From Chitinophaga pinensis (GTDB lineage: Bacteria; Bacteroidota; Bacteroidia; Chitinophagales; Chitinophagaceae): a stretch of DNA of 64,000 nucleotides. The DNA lies in contig LR632930.1 in assembly GCA_902167325.1 (NCBI GenBank), forward strand, positions 3,410,001-3,474,000, in the 5' to 3' direction. The position numbers were made by a program, and so were the translations under genes. Shown piece after piece: positions 54,644 through 63,502 of the stretch. The notes below the pieces were generated by a model that was not told the origin of the DNA, made no database searches, and worked only from the letters and a program-made list of their open reading frames with translations. Each line of letters begins with the position of its first letter. Within the stretch, counting starts at the first letter, position 1.

Positions 54644-55990
54644 TTGAATAGCTTAAGACTTACATTGACATTGTTGACCTGTTACTTACCCGCGTTAACT
54701 TTCGCCCAGCAATGGACGCTGGAAGATTGCATCCTGCGTGCCGGGAACGGCAACGTAAGGATGGAGCAATCGGTTCTTCAGGTAGCCACGGAGCAATCGA
54801 AGTACGGGCAGGCCCGTGCCCGGAGGATTCCCTCTTTATCCATGTATTCCACAGCGGGGATGCAGCTGGGCCGGTCTATCGACCCAACTACAAATACCTA
54901 TACCACGCGGCAGGTAGCTTACCAGACCTATGCATTGCAGAGCAGTGTGCTGCTTTTCAACTGGCATGGGTTGAACAATACGATCCGGGCTTCCATGTAC
55001 AATTACAATGCCGCCCGGTACACGGCTAAGGATATGCAGCGGAACCTCTGGATCGAAACTGCCGCTACCTACCTTGCTTTACTGCATGCCAAATCCATGC
55101 AACGGATATCACAGGAAGCAATTCTTATCACCTCCAGGCAAATCGGCGTCACGGATACATTGGTGAAATACGGAAAGGCGATCAGGACAAGCAGCATCAG
55201 GCTGCGAACGCAGCTTACGGGCGATAGCGTCATGTACCTTAAAAGCGGGCACTCACTTACGCAGATAAAGGCGGAAATGTGCCAGTTAATGGGTATGCCG
55301 GTAGATACGGTTTTTGATATCCGGGATTCGCTGACCGGTGGGGAACGGTATTTTGCTTTTCTCCGGCAGGCCAATCCTGCAGAGATTACGGAACATGCAC
55401 TGAGGAACGACCCCGGGCAAATAGCAGATAAACTGCAGGAGCAATCGCTGGCCTATACCGTGAGATCTGCCAGGGCCGGAATGTTCCCATCCCTCAGCAT
55501 GGGTGCCAGTGTAGGCTCTAATTACTCCAATCATTTCCGCTCTTTCACCGGAGATGTTGTTAAGTATCCGGAACAATTGTTCAATACCAATCTCAGCAGG
55601 AATATATACGTTTCGCTCAGTATCCCTGTCTTTAACCAGCGTTCCCTGGCCACCTCGGCCCACAATGCTAAGATCAGCCTCCGGTCGATAGGGTTGCAGC
55701 GTAAGGCTAATACGGAAGAACTTGCGAAACACATTCACCTCGCTTACCAGGATGCCTGGGCCAGCTACCGGGAATATCTCCAGTACAATGGAAGCGTGGC
55801 CGATTTCGAAGAAGCATTTGAACTTACGCGTGTGCTTTTTGAGCATGGTAAAGCTTCTGTAGTCGAGTTCCTCGCCGCCCTCAACGAACTGAATATAAGC
55901 CGGATCAACCGTTCCAATTATTTCCACGATGCCGTCATGAAAATCATGATGCTGCAACTATACGCACGCGATACATTCGAATTTTATTAA
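54644..55990 (+). CDS. TolC-family outer-membrane efflux protein
   Basis: A 448-residue outer-membrane channel for the ABC/HlyD pair. The start must be TTG 54644: the frame is closed by the preceding gene's stop, and only this start gives a full signal peptide (NSLRLTLTLLTCYLPALTFAQQ). OEP repeats are seen in WTLEDCILRAGNGNVRMEQSVLQVATEQSKYGQARARRIPSLSM and again in ARAGMFPSLSMGASVGSNYS, with long helices between. The C-terminal HGKASVVEFLAALNELNISRINRSNY is typical. It completes a tripartite type I export path. Confidence 0.9.
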   Translation: MNSLRLTLTLLTCYLPALTFAQQWTLEDCILRAGNGNVRMEQSVLQVATEQSKYGQARARRIPSLSMYSTAGMQLGRSIDPTTNTYTTRQVAYQTYALQSSVLLFNWHGLNNTIRASMYNYNAARYTAKDMQRNLWIETAATYLALLHAKSMQRISQEAILITSRQIGVTDTLVKYGKAIRTSSIRLRTQLTGDSVMYLKSGHSLTQIKAEMCQLMGMPVDTVFDIRDSLTGGERYFAFLRQANPAEITEHALRNDPGQIADKLQEQSLAYTVRSARAGMFPSLSMGASVGSNYSNHFRSFTGDVVKYPEQLFNTNLSRNIYVSLSIPVFNQRSLATSAHNAKISLRSIGLQRKANTEELAKHIHLAYQDAWASYREYLQYNGSVADFEEAFELTRVLFEHGKASVVEFLAALNELNISRINRSNYFHDAVMKIMMLQLYARDTFEFY

Positions 55991-56011
55991 CCCTTCAAAA
56001 ACCTACGCACG

Positions 56012-56737
56012 ATGTTTGAACATGCTGTCATTTTATGTGCGGGAAAAGGAGAGAGGCTGCTGGGTACCGGTGGCACCCGCACCAAAGCCATGGTTAATGT
56101 GAGCGGCCGGCCACTGGTATCGTATTCCCTGGAACAGTTAACCGCCAGGGTGCCGGAAGTGGGGCTTACCGTTGGTGCCAATGCAGAAGAGCTGATGCGC
56201 TATGGAATGGCCAATAACGTCCGGCTGTTCATCAATACGGCCGGTAAGGAAAACGCATGGTGGATTTTTAATTCTCTCTTCAGGAAGATAAATAGCCCCG
56301 TTCTGGTAATGCCCTGCGATAACATTACCCACCTTGATCTGGATTTATTGTACAACCAGTACCTTGCCGCCGGAGAGCCTCCCTGCATGCTCGTTCCGGT
56401 GCCTGTTAATAAGGCTATCGAAGGGGATTTCATTCATATGGATGATGCCACAGGGCTTGTTACAGGTATATCCCGGTTGTTATTCAGCGGGATTTACAGT
56501 TCCGGCATCCAGGTACTGAACCCGGCTATGATGAATGCCATGGCTTCAGGGGAATGCGATTTCCTCGCGCTCTGGCAAAAACTGATATCCGTGCGTCAGT
56601 TGTTTGCGTCGGGCAATTACCCTTACCACTGGTTTTCTGTCAATACAGCAGCGCAATTGCAACAGGTAGAATCTGTCATTCAAAATCACCATTGTTTATA
56701 TGAAAATATACCGGGTCAGCCTGCCACAGGCATTTGA
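56012..56737 (+). CDS. Nucleotidyltransferase (LicC-like / sugar-phosphate type)
   Basis: A 241-residue GT-A-fold nucleotidyltransferase. The nucleotide loop AVILCAGKGERL is followed by RTKAMVNVSGRPLVSYSLEQL (a K-x-x-x-x-x-x-G-x-P-L pattern), and a metal-binding Asp is at 103 in MPCDNI. By family it activates a phosphorylated small molecule as a CDP, UDP or similar adduct. The next gene carries a LicD domain and overlaps it by 38 bases, so a CTP:phosphocholine cytidylyltransferase (LicC-like) or alditol-phosphate role is the best guess. A sugar-1-phosphate uridylyltransferase remains possible. Confidence 0.82.
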   Translation: MFEHAVILCAGKGERLLGTGGTRTKAMVNVSGRPLVSYSLEQLTARVPEVGLTVGANAEELMRYGMANNVRLFINTAGKENAWWIFNSLFRKINSPVLVMPCDNITHLDLDLLYNQYLAAGEPPCMLVPVPVNKAIEGDFIHMDDATGLVTGISRLLFSGIYSSGIQVLNPAMMNAMASGECDFLALWQKLISVRQLFASGNYPYHWFSVNTAAQLQQVESVIQNHHCLYENIPGQPATGI

Positions 56738-57980
56738 AACCAATGGGCGCCGTACTGCCGGACAATTACCTGTCGTTCCTGTAGTGACGGATGTTGTTAC
56801 AGGCCCGGGTGCCTTGCCTTCCGGAATGTTCGATTCGGAATGGCACATTCGCCAGTACGGTTTCCCGCTCTCCGATAGCGAAATGGAGCTGCTCCTGCTG
56901 CACCGCCATGCCTGGCAGCTGTTCCTGCAAGATGGTGGCAGGCATTGCCTCATTATGGAAAATCATGTTTCTTTCGATGAGGATGTGGATGACGGTTTCC
57001 TCGAAGAGCTGGAAGGGCAAGACTGGGATATTATTTTTCCTTTTGCGGATTCGGATGTAATGGCGGCCGGTAAAAGCTTTGCTCAGCAATCTCTGCTAAA
57101 CCCCAACATCCGGGAACAGGCCGATTACGAGCCGTACCTCTTAGGCCGCAAATGGGGAAGCGCTGTTTATCTGCTCAGCCGTTCCGGTGCAGAAAAACTG
57201 ATGGCGATTGAATGCTTCAGGCAAAATGTTGACGATGAAATTCTGATGCTGGCCATCCAAAAAACGGCGCTGGTATATCATATCGGGGTTAACTGGTTTA
57301 ACTACGCCCGCCATCTGCCTGTGGTAAACCGTGAACGGGAACAGAAAATACTGAGAGCGGTGCTGCAGATGGATGGCTGGACTGCTGAGAATTTATCATC
57401 CGTAAGGCAGCTGCTGGCTGCCATGGGGGAAGCGGCAGCCCGTACAGATACGCGCCTGTTACTGCAGGGAGGTACCCTGCTGGGGTATATCCGTCATGGA
57501 GGCATCATGCCGTGGGATGATGATATTGATGTTGGTATTAGTGAACCCAGCCTGCCGGGTTTCCTTACCGCCATCAGTGAAATGCCTCATCTGGCATGGG
57601 GGGAGTTCCGGGAAGTGGGTACCGGCGCAAAGTACTTCAAGGTATGGTTCTCCGGCAGGCCGTGTATCGGAAAGTACAATTGGAGCTTTCCCTTCGTGGA
57701 TGTTTGGTTATACAATGAAGCAGGGCCTGACATTGTTTTTATCAACGGCATCATCTGCCCCGGTTCTGCCGCCATTCCGCTGAGGCCCGTTGAGTTTGAA
57801 GGTGCTCCCTGTCATATCCCCGGCAACGCCATTGAATGCCTTGACGCACGGTACAAGGATTGGAAGAAAATGATAAGGGTGTACCGTTGGCGGCATAGCA
57901 CTGAGTCTGCCGGATTCAATTGCCTCAAAGCAAGGATTGAAGTTAACAGGGAAGGACGCTTGCTGGAAGATGGGATTTAA
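56700..57980 (+). CDS. GT25-like / LicD phosphotransferase fusion
   Basis: A 426-residue two-domain protein. Residues 1-205 resemble family 25 glycosyltransferases (LPS/collagen galactosyltransferase type), with LLLLHRHAWQLFLQDGGRHCLIMENHVSF. The usual Glu-Asp-Asp of that position reads Glu-Asn-His (87-89), so metal-dependent transfer may be lost or altered. Residues 250-400 are a LicD domain with intact LLQGGTLLGYIRHGGIMPWDDDIDVGI, the nucleotidyl/phosphoryl-transfer motif of phosphocholine and ribitol-phosphate transferases. It overlaps the LicC-like gene and ends 14 bases before the right repeat. It is probably a tailoring enzyme of the peptide. Confidence 0.82.
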   Translation: MKIYRVSLPQAFETNGRRTAGQLPVVPVVTDVVTGPGALPSGMFDSEWHIRQYGFPLSDSEMELLLLHRHAWQLFLQDGGRHCLIMENHVSFDEDVDDGFLEELEGQDWDIIFPFADSDVMAAGKSFAQQSLLNPNIREQADYEPYLLGRKWGSAVYLLSRSGAEKLMAIECFRQNVDDEILMLAIQKTALVYHIGVNWFNYARHLPVVNREREQKILRAVLQMDGWTAENLSSVRQLLAAMGEAAARTDTRLLLQGGTLLGYIRHGGIMPWDDDIDVGISEPSLPGFLTAISEMPHLAWGEFREVGTGAKYFKVWFSGRPCIGKYNWSFPFVDVWLYNEAGPDIVFINGIICPGSAAIPLRPVEFEGAPCHIPGNAIECLDARYKDWKKMIRVYRWRHSTESAGFNCLKARIEVNREGRLLEDGI

Positions 57981-57994
57981 CAGTATACTAACTA

Positions 57995-58123
57995 TTTATA
58001 AACGCGAATGGCGCCCCTATTGAGGGCGCCATTCTTATTGTTCGCGGAATTTATTGTTACAGTCCGTCTACCCAGAGCGGGTTCTGCGAGAGCTTGGGGT
58101 TCAGCTGCCGTTCCTGAATGGGA
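57995..58123. repeat. 129-bp direct repeat, right copy
   Basis: This is the partner of 40901-41029. It lies in its natural setting, covering the terminator and last 21 codons plus stop of the intact susD at 58057-59805. It starts 14 bases after the stop of the last cluster gene, so the cluster abuts the repeat cleanly. Confidence 0.92.
58006..58034. terminator. Bidirectional hairpin terminator between GT25-LicD gene and susD
   Basis: The perfect 11-bp stem GAATGGCGCCC / GGGCGCCATTC is the same as at 40912. It lies between convergent genes and can serve both the lanthipeptide operon and the minus-strand susCD. Confidence 0.8.
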
Positions 58124-59805
58124 ATAGGCTGCAGGTAGTCCCTGTCTTCGCGGAAGGCCTTGGCCGTAGTGCGGTTGATGAGCACATTGCCCCAGTCGTT
58201 TTCCAGCTCCATTTCCGTGCCCAGCTTAAAGTACTGAACACCGGCTACGGCAGGCGTGGGCTTGGCACCGGTATAGATATGCACATCGATCTTGCCGTTG
58301 CGGTCCAGATCATACTGGCCAACTCCGGGGAAGTACATGCCTTTAAAGGGACGTACAACGCTCTGGCCAGACTTCCAGCGCATCAGGTCGTTCCAGCGGT
58401 GGCTTTCCATTACCAGCTCTATTCTTCTTTCGCGGCGGATCTCGAGGATAACGCCTTTGTTGGCGCCTGTTACACCGGGGTATTGATCGGCCATATAGGT
58501 GTCTACATCGGTATTGGCAGCGGCCATATCGAGCTTGGGCATACCAACGCGGTCGCGCAATTCGAAGATGGATTTATCAAGGTCTGCCTGGGTAAGCGTA
58601 CCCAGTTCCGCCTTAGCTTCCGCGAAGTTCAGCAACACTTCCGCATAGCGGAATATGGGCATGGAATTGATGGAGCGGTTGAAAGAGTCGAAAGACATAT
58701 CTGTCACGAACTTGATCAGCTGATAGCCGGTAACGCTGGCGCCAAAATCCGGAGGCAGGATGTTGGTGGTGCCGATACGGGAATAGCCCGGCGTACGGAT
58801 CGTCTGCGACAGCCGCGGGTCGCGGTTTTGCGTTTCGTTGTAGAAGGTGATGGTATCATACCGGGGGATGTCCGTAAAGCGGGTCCCGTCTGCCATCAGA
58901 TAGCTGTTTACCAGTTGTTTTTCCAGACCGGGCTTGCCGTAGGAAGACGTGATCGTGTAATAGTTTATGTTATGCCAGACAGACAACTCATTGCTGAAGA
59001 TTCTGGCAAGAATGATCTCGTCTTTGACAGGTGCGATGGAAGCAAACAGCTCCAGGTAAGCCTTGTTGGGAGTGGTCTTATAGATCTTGTATTTCTTACT
59101 GTCGATCAGTTGTTCGGAAACTGCGGCCGATTTGCGGAGCAGGTCTTCCCAGCCGGCTTCATTGCGGTACTTCTTCCAGGTGCCCTCGAACAGGCAAACG
59201 CGGCTAAGCAGTGCCATGGCGGTATACTTACTCACCATTTCGGAGGAAACGGGGAAGGTGGCTTCGTCTACATTGGCGATGGCATACTCCAGGTCTTTAA
59301 TGATGGAATCCATCACGAGCTTGCGGGGATCTCTCGCTTTGGTTAGCATTGCAGTGTCTTCTTTTTCGATGGTATGAGAATACCAGGGCACATCACCGAA
59401 GCGCTGTACTTTATCGAAATAGAAATATGCGCGGAAAAATTTAGCGACGCCGGCAAATGGGGCAGCCTGTGCTTCCGTCATCACACGGTTGTAGTTGTCA
59501 AGGAAGAAGTTGATCTTCCGCAGCTCTGTCCACGTCCAGTTACCACCGTTCAGGGGTACGGTGCGGCGGCCGGTAATCTGGTCGCTGAGCGATGTCTTTA
59601 CTATGTTGTCGATGTCCTCGTTATACACGCCTTCTGCATTGGGGAATGCGCTGTAGAGGGAGTTCAGGTAAAACTTCGCTTCTTTATCGTTATTGAAAAA
59701 CTGGTCCGGCGCGATCTGGGAGAGCGGCTGCCTGTCCAGGAACTTGCTGCAGCTGCTCAGGAGGCCGGCTGCGGCTAATGCTATAATGGATAATTGCTTT
59801 TTCAT
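58057..59805 (-). CDS. SusD/RagB family lipoprotein (second pair)
   Basis: A 582-residue outer-membrane ligand-capture lipoprotein. The signal peptide MKKQLSIIALAAAGLLSSC ends in a lipobox with Cys19, followed by SKFLDRQPLSQIAPDQFF. SusD marks include SLYSAFPNAEGVYNEDIDNI, EVLLNFAEAKAELG, LRDRVGMP, IRRERRIELVMESHRWNDLMRW and the C-terminal YLQPIPIQERQLNPKLSQNP. It starts 18 bases after the susC stop. Its 3' end is duplicated at 40901-41029. Confidence 0.94.
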   Translation of the reverse strand: MKKQLSIIALAAAGLLSSCSKFLDRQPLSQIAPDQFFNNDKEAKFYLNSLYSAFPNAEGVYNEDIDNIVKTSLSDQITGRRTVPLNGGNWTWTELRKINFFLDNYNRVMTEAQAAPFAGVAKFFRAYFYFDKVQRFGDVPWYSHTIEKEDTAMLTKARDPRKLVMDSIIKDLEYAIANVDEATFPVSSEMVSKYTAMALLSRVCLFEGTWKKYRNEAGWEDLLRKSAAVSEQLIDSKKYKIYKTTPNKAYLELFASIAPVKDEIILARIFSNELSVWHNINYYTITSSYGKPGLEKQLVNSYLMADGTRFTDIPRYDTITFYNETQNRDPRLSQTIRTPGYSRIGTTNILPPDFGASVTGYQLIKFVTDMSFDSFNRSINSMPIFRYAEVLLNFAEAKAELGTLTQADLDKSIFELRDRVGMPKLDMAAANTDVDTYMADQYPGVTGANKGVILEIRRERRIELVMESHRWNDLMRWKSGQSVVRPFKGMYFPGVGQYDLDRNGKIDVHIYTGAKPTPAVAGVQYFKLGTEMELENDWGNVLINRTTAKAFREDRDYLQPIPIQERQLNPKLSQNPLWVDGL

Positions 59806-59823
59806 TGTCGTACGGTTTATGGA

Positions 59824-62800
59824 TTAGAAAGACAGGTCAAGACCGGCGGAGAACGCTTTGCTGAACGGATATACACGTCCGTTGGCTTCTGCGTTTGCCT
59901 GCTCCGGGTCAATGTATTTGGAATCCAGTTTGGTCCAGGTCAGCAGGTTGTCGCCACTCACATACACACGCAGGCGCGTCATTTTAATGCGTTGCAGCAG
60001 GTGGTTAGGCAGCGAGTAACCGATCGTGAGGTTTTTCAGGCGCAGGTATGCAAGATCCTGCATGTATTTGTCATTGACGTTGGTAAGCGGGTTGTTACCG
60101 TTAAGCGCAATATAGCCGCGGAGACGGGGGAAGTAGCTGTCCTGTCCTTTTTCCGGGGTCCACACCTTATCGGGGAAGTCGGTAGGGAGGAAGGAGTAAT
60201 ACGGGCGGCTATAGGGGCCCCAGAACTTGTCTGCGTTAGCGCCGGGGTACCAGTCTCTTTTGCCGATGCCCTGGAAGAAGAACGACATGTCGAAACCGTT
60301 CCAGTTAGCACTGCCGTTGAAGGCATAAGGGTAACGGAGCTGGTTATTGCCGAGGCGTACCAGGTCGCCATGATCGGCGAGCGTGCTCAGGCCGGAGCTG
60401 ATGGTGCCGTCGTTGTTAAGGTCTTTGAACTTCAGGTCACCCGCACGCAGTTTGTTCCACTGGCCGGGGGCCGACTTGATGCTGGAGCCTACGAGGTCCT
60501 GATTCACTTTGGCCTGCCATTGAGCAGCTTCTTCGTCGGTGTTGAAATACCCGTCGGTTACATAACCCCAGATATCACCGTATTTCTGACCTACATAGTA
60601 ATCGTTCAGGCGCATGTTGTCGTTGGAGAATTTGGTGATAACAGAGCTGAAGTCGCTCAGGTTGGCACCGAGAGTCCAGTTGAAGGGTTTGCCTGCCAGT
60701 TCGAAGTTGCCGTTGTAGCTGATATTAACCTCGAAACCTTTGGTCCGCATATCTGCCGCATTTTCCTGCGGTTCGCCTGTTCCGAATACTACAGGCAGCG
60801 TAGCGCCTCTGGTAAGCATGTCTTTCGTGTCGCGGATGTAATAATCGAAGTTGATGGACAGTTTATTGCGGAACAATCCCAGGTCTACACCGAAGTTCTG
60901 GGAAGCAGTTTTCTCCCAGGTCAGATCCGGAGAAATAGCATTCGGGGAAGAGAGGAATTCCAATTTTTTGCCATTCGAGATCCAGTCCAGCGTGTTGCGG
61001 TTCAGCAGCGGAATATACGGATAAGCGCTGCTGGTCACCTGGTTACCGAGCTGGCCATAAGAGGCGCGGAATTTCAGATCCGTCAGCGTGTTTTTAACCG
61101 GCTCGAAGAAGTTCTCCTCGCTGATTCTCCAACCTGCAGATACGGAGGGGAAGAAACCAAAACGGTTGCCTTTCGGGAAGCGGGACGTACCATCGTAGCG
61201 GCCATTCGCTTCAAAAAGATATTTGCCTTTGTAATCGTAGTTGGCGCGGGCGAAGTAGCCCAGCAGTGCCCATTCCTTCTGTTCACCACCAACAGTGTAA
61301 TATCCGGAGCCGAGGCTGATATCGTTCAGATTCTGAGAGAGCAGATCGCCGCGCTCAGTAGTGATGCCTTTGAACTGTTTCAACTCCTGGTTGTATCCTG
61401 CCATGAATTTCACGTTATGCCTGCCATAGCTTTTCTGGAATTCTCCATAAGCGTTTGCAACGTGGTAAAAATCCTGGTTGGTGTTTTCACGGAGGAAGTC
61501 GGGTCGGGGCACCTTGCTGATCACACCGGGGTAAATGGAGTAGGGAGACGATGTCTGCCGGAAGCTGGTTGTGGTTGCGGCATCATTATCCCTGGCGGGG
61601 TTCATCGTGAAGGTATAGTTGGCGTACAGGTTGATGTTTTGGTTCACTTTGATGGCAGCGCCCCAGGAAGACATCAGTTCATTCCAGCGTTGTACGCCTT
61701 TGTTCTTACCATACAGCAGGTCGGAGAAAAGACCGTCGCCGATCTGGTAGTTGTTCAGTGCCGTGATGTAGGTGGCGGTGCCATCAGGGTTCTTCGGCAC
61801 GTAAGAGGGGAGGGCATGCACAGTGGAGTTCACGAAGTTCGTGTTGGGGTCCCATCCCGGATATGTGTATTTGGCAGTCATAAACTGCGTATTGTTGGAG
61901 AAGGTCAGCCATTTGTTGGCGCGCACGGTCAGTTTGGTACGTACGTTAAACGAATTGTATTTGTCGCGGTTGAAACGCATCATCCCTGCTTTGCTGTACA
62001 TACGGCCGGAAACGAGGAAGTCAACTTTTTCGGTGCCGCCAGACAGGCTCAGGCTATGCTCCATACCGTCCTGCGCGGGCAGGAAGAATTCCTTCCACCA
62101 GTCTGTATGCCCATAGTATACGTATTGATCGCGGTTGTTACGGTGGTCGATCACCACGGTGGGCAGCGACTTATCAGTCTGGCGTTTCTTCAGCTCTTCC
62201 ATGTCTGCAGGCGTATAACGGGTATACGTGTTGCCTGTGGTAATGAGGAAGGCTTCATCATTCAGCACGGCGGCGGTATAGCCGTCGGTGATGAAGTCGG
62301 TGCTTACAGTGGAGTAGGATTTAGAGAAGTTGTTGCCGTAGTTAACGTTGAGTTTACCGTTTTTGGCAGTCTTGGTAGTCACCAGTATTACGCCGAAGGC
62401 GGCGCGGGCGCCATAGATAGCGGAAGCGGCAGCGTCTTTGAGAATGGTCACTGTTTCGATATCACGAGGGTTCACGTTGTTCATGGAGCCGGGTACGCCA
62501 TCGATCAGTACAAGCGGCGAGGCACCGGAGCTGAGCGGGTTATTACCACGGATATTGAACCGGCCGTTGGAGCCGGGGCGGCCATCACCAAAAGTAATGT
62601 TCAGCCCGGGAACAGCGCCCTGCAGGGCCTGGGTCACGTTTGCTACCGGTCGGTTTTCCAGCGCTTCAGACCCCACCTGGCTGATAGCGCCTGTCAGGTT
62701 CACTTTCTTTTGGGTACCATAACCTACCACTACGAGTTCATTCAATTTTCTGTCTGAATCGGTCAGTGTAATGGCCGGAATCTTGTTGTCTCCTTCACTA

Positions 62801-63093
62801 AGCGTTTTTTCTGAGAGGATGCGCGGCTCAAAGCCGATCATGGAGAAGGTGATGGTAACGGGCGTACCGGCGGGCAGCCCTGTGAGGTGGAATTTGCCGA
62901 ATACATCGGTAGCGGTGCCTTTCCGCTTTCCGTCGGGCGTTTTCACTTCCACGGAAACGCCGGGAAGTGGTTCATTCTTCTGGCTGGAAACTGCTCCCGA
63001 AATAGAGGCTCCGCCTTGCTGTGCCTGTACGGCAAAAGGCAGGAGGAAAGAGAGTAGCAGTCCCGCGCAGAGGGTGTTTAGCATTTTGCGCAT
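59824..63093 (-). CDS. SusC/RagA family TonB-dependent transporter (second pair)
   Basis: A 1089-residue outer-membrane transporter without an STN domain, so it is not of the sigma-signalling kind. The signal peptide is MRKMLNTLCAGLLLSFLLPFAVQAQ. A carboxypeptidase-regulatory-like domain of about 28-110 (ISGAVSSQKNEPLPGVSVEVK) follows, then the plug of about 115-235 (LNELVVVGYGTQKKVNLTGAI, NPLSSGASPLVLIDGVPGSMNNVNP, AAASAIYGARAAFGVILV) and a barrel ending AFSAGLDLSF. No glycosidase gene follows within the window, so the imported nutrient cannot be named. Confidence 0.94.
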   Translation of the reverse strand: MRKMLNTLCAGLLLSFLLPFAVQAQQGGASISGAVSSQKNEPLPGVSVEVKTPDGKRKGTATDVFGKFHLTGLPAGTPVTITFSMIGFEPRILSEKTLSEGDNKIPAITLTDSDRKLNELVVVGYGTQKKVNLTGAISQVGSEALENRPVANVTQALQGAVPGLNITFGDGRPGSNGRFNIRGNNPLSSGASPLVLIDGVPGSMNNVNPRDIETVTILKDAAASAIYGARAAFGVILVTTKTAKNGKLNVNYGNNFSKSYSTVSTDFITDGYTAAVLNDEAFLITTGNTYTRYTPADMEELKKRQTDKSLPTVVIDHRNNRDQYVYYGHTDWWKEFFLPAQDGMEHSLSLSGGTEKVDFLVSGRMYSKAGMMRFNRDKYNSFNVRTKLTVRANKWLTFSNNTQFMTAKYTYPGWDPNTNFVNSTVHALPSYVPKNPDGTATYITALNNYQIGDGLFSDLLYGKNKGVQRWNELMSSWGAAIKVNQNINLYANYTFTMNPARDNDAATTTSFRQTSSPYSIYPGVISKVPRPDFLRENTNQDFYHVANAYGEFQKSYGRHNVKFMAGYNQELKQFKGITTERGDLLSQNLNDISLGSGYYTVGGEQKEWALLGYFARANYDYKGKYLFEANGRYDGTSRFPKGNRFGFFPSVSAGWRISEENFFEPVKNTLTDLKFRASYGQLGNQVTSSAYPYIPLLNRNTLDWISNGKKLEFLSSPNAISPDLTWEKTASQNFGVDLGLFRNKLSINFDYYIRDTKDMLTRGATLPVVFGTGEPQENAADMRTKGFEVNISYNGNFELAGKPFNWTLGANLSDFSSVITKFSNDNMRLNDYYVGQKYGDIWGYVTDGYFNTDEEAAQWQAKVNQDLVGSSIKSAPGQWNKLRAGDLKFKDLNNDGTISSGLSTLADHGDLVRLGNNQLRYPYAFNGSANWNGFDMSFFFQGIGKRDWYPGANADKFWGPYSRPYYSFLPTDFPDKVWTPEKGQDSYFPRLRGYIALNGNNPLTNVNDKYMQDLAYLRLKNLTIGYSLPNHLLQRIKMTRLRVYVSGDNLLTWTKLDSKYIDPEQANAEANGRVYPFSKAFSAGLDLSF

Positions 63094-63502
63094 GATACAG
63101 TTTGTTTTATTAATTGACAGTGTATAAAGAGCATAAGATGCCCTGCAGGCGCGGAAAGCCGCCCTGAGGGTTGATTAGTGCATCGCAATAAATCATGGTT
63201 TGCGGACGCAAGATTGCACTAAAACAATCGGTTGCCTAAATTATCAGGTTAAGGAACCATTAAAGAATTGTTAACCAAGTGAAATGGTGGTGACATAGAC
63301 GTGGATTTTGGTTTATATATGGTTATCACTGTTTTACGCGGAAATAATTGCAAAAAGTTTCAGAATGGCAGCTGCTAACACTCAATATACAAGGAATATA
63401 TTACAAAGTGAATACAGAAAGAAAGCAGATAGCATTAAAATGTAAGGGAAATGAAAGTAACTGGTATAGTTACGGCAGTTTTACTTCGTAGTAAAGGAAG
63501 AG
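63094..63502. other. Upstream region of the second susC, with a palindrome
   Basis: No gene is supported here. It contains the perfect palindrome TTGCG-GA-CGCAA at 63200-63211, about 107 bases upstream of the susC start, which could be an operator. The rest is AT-rich and probably holds the susC promoter reading leftwards, which I could not pin to a consensus match. Confidence 0.4.

Noticed and set aside
40901..58123. Classical integrative element with att sites
   Set aside because: The repeat is 129 bp, much longer than usual att cores. No integrase, transposase or mobilisation gene is in the window, and no tRNA is at the boundary, so I call it only a repeat-bounded island.
59794..62757. 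A 987-codon open frame on the plus strand opposite susC
   Set aside because: It is the antisense shadow of a clear SusC gene, with low-complexity composition and no motif.
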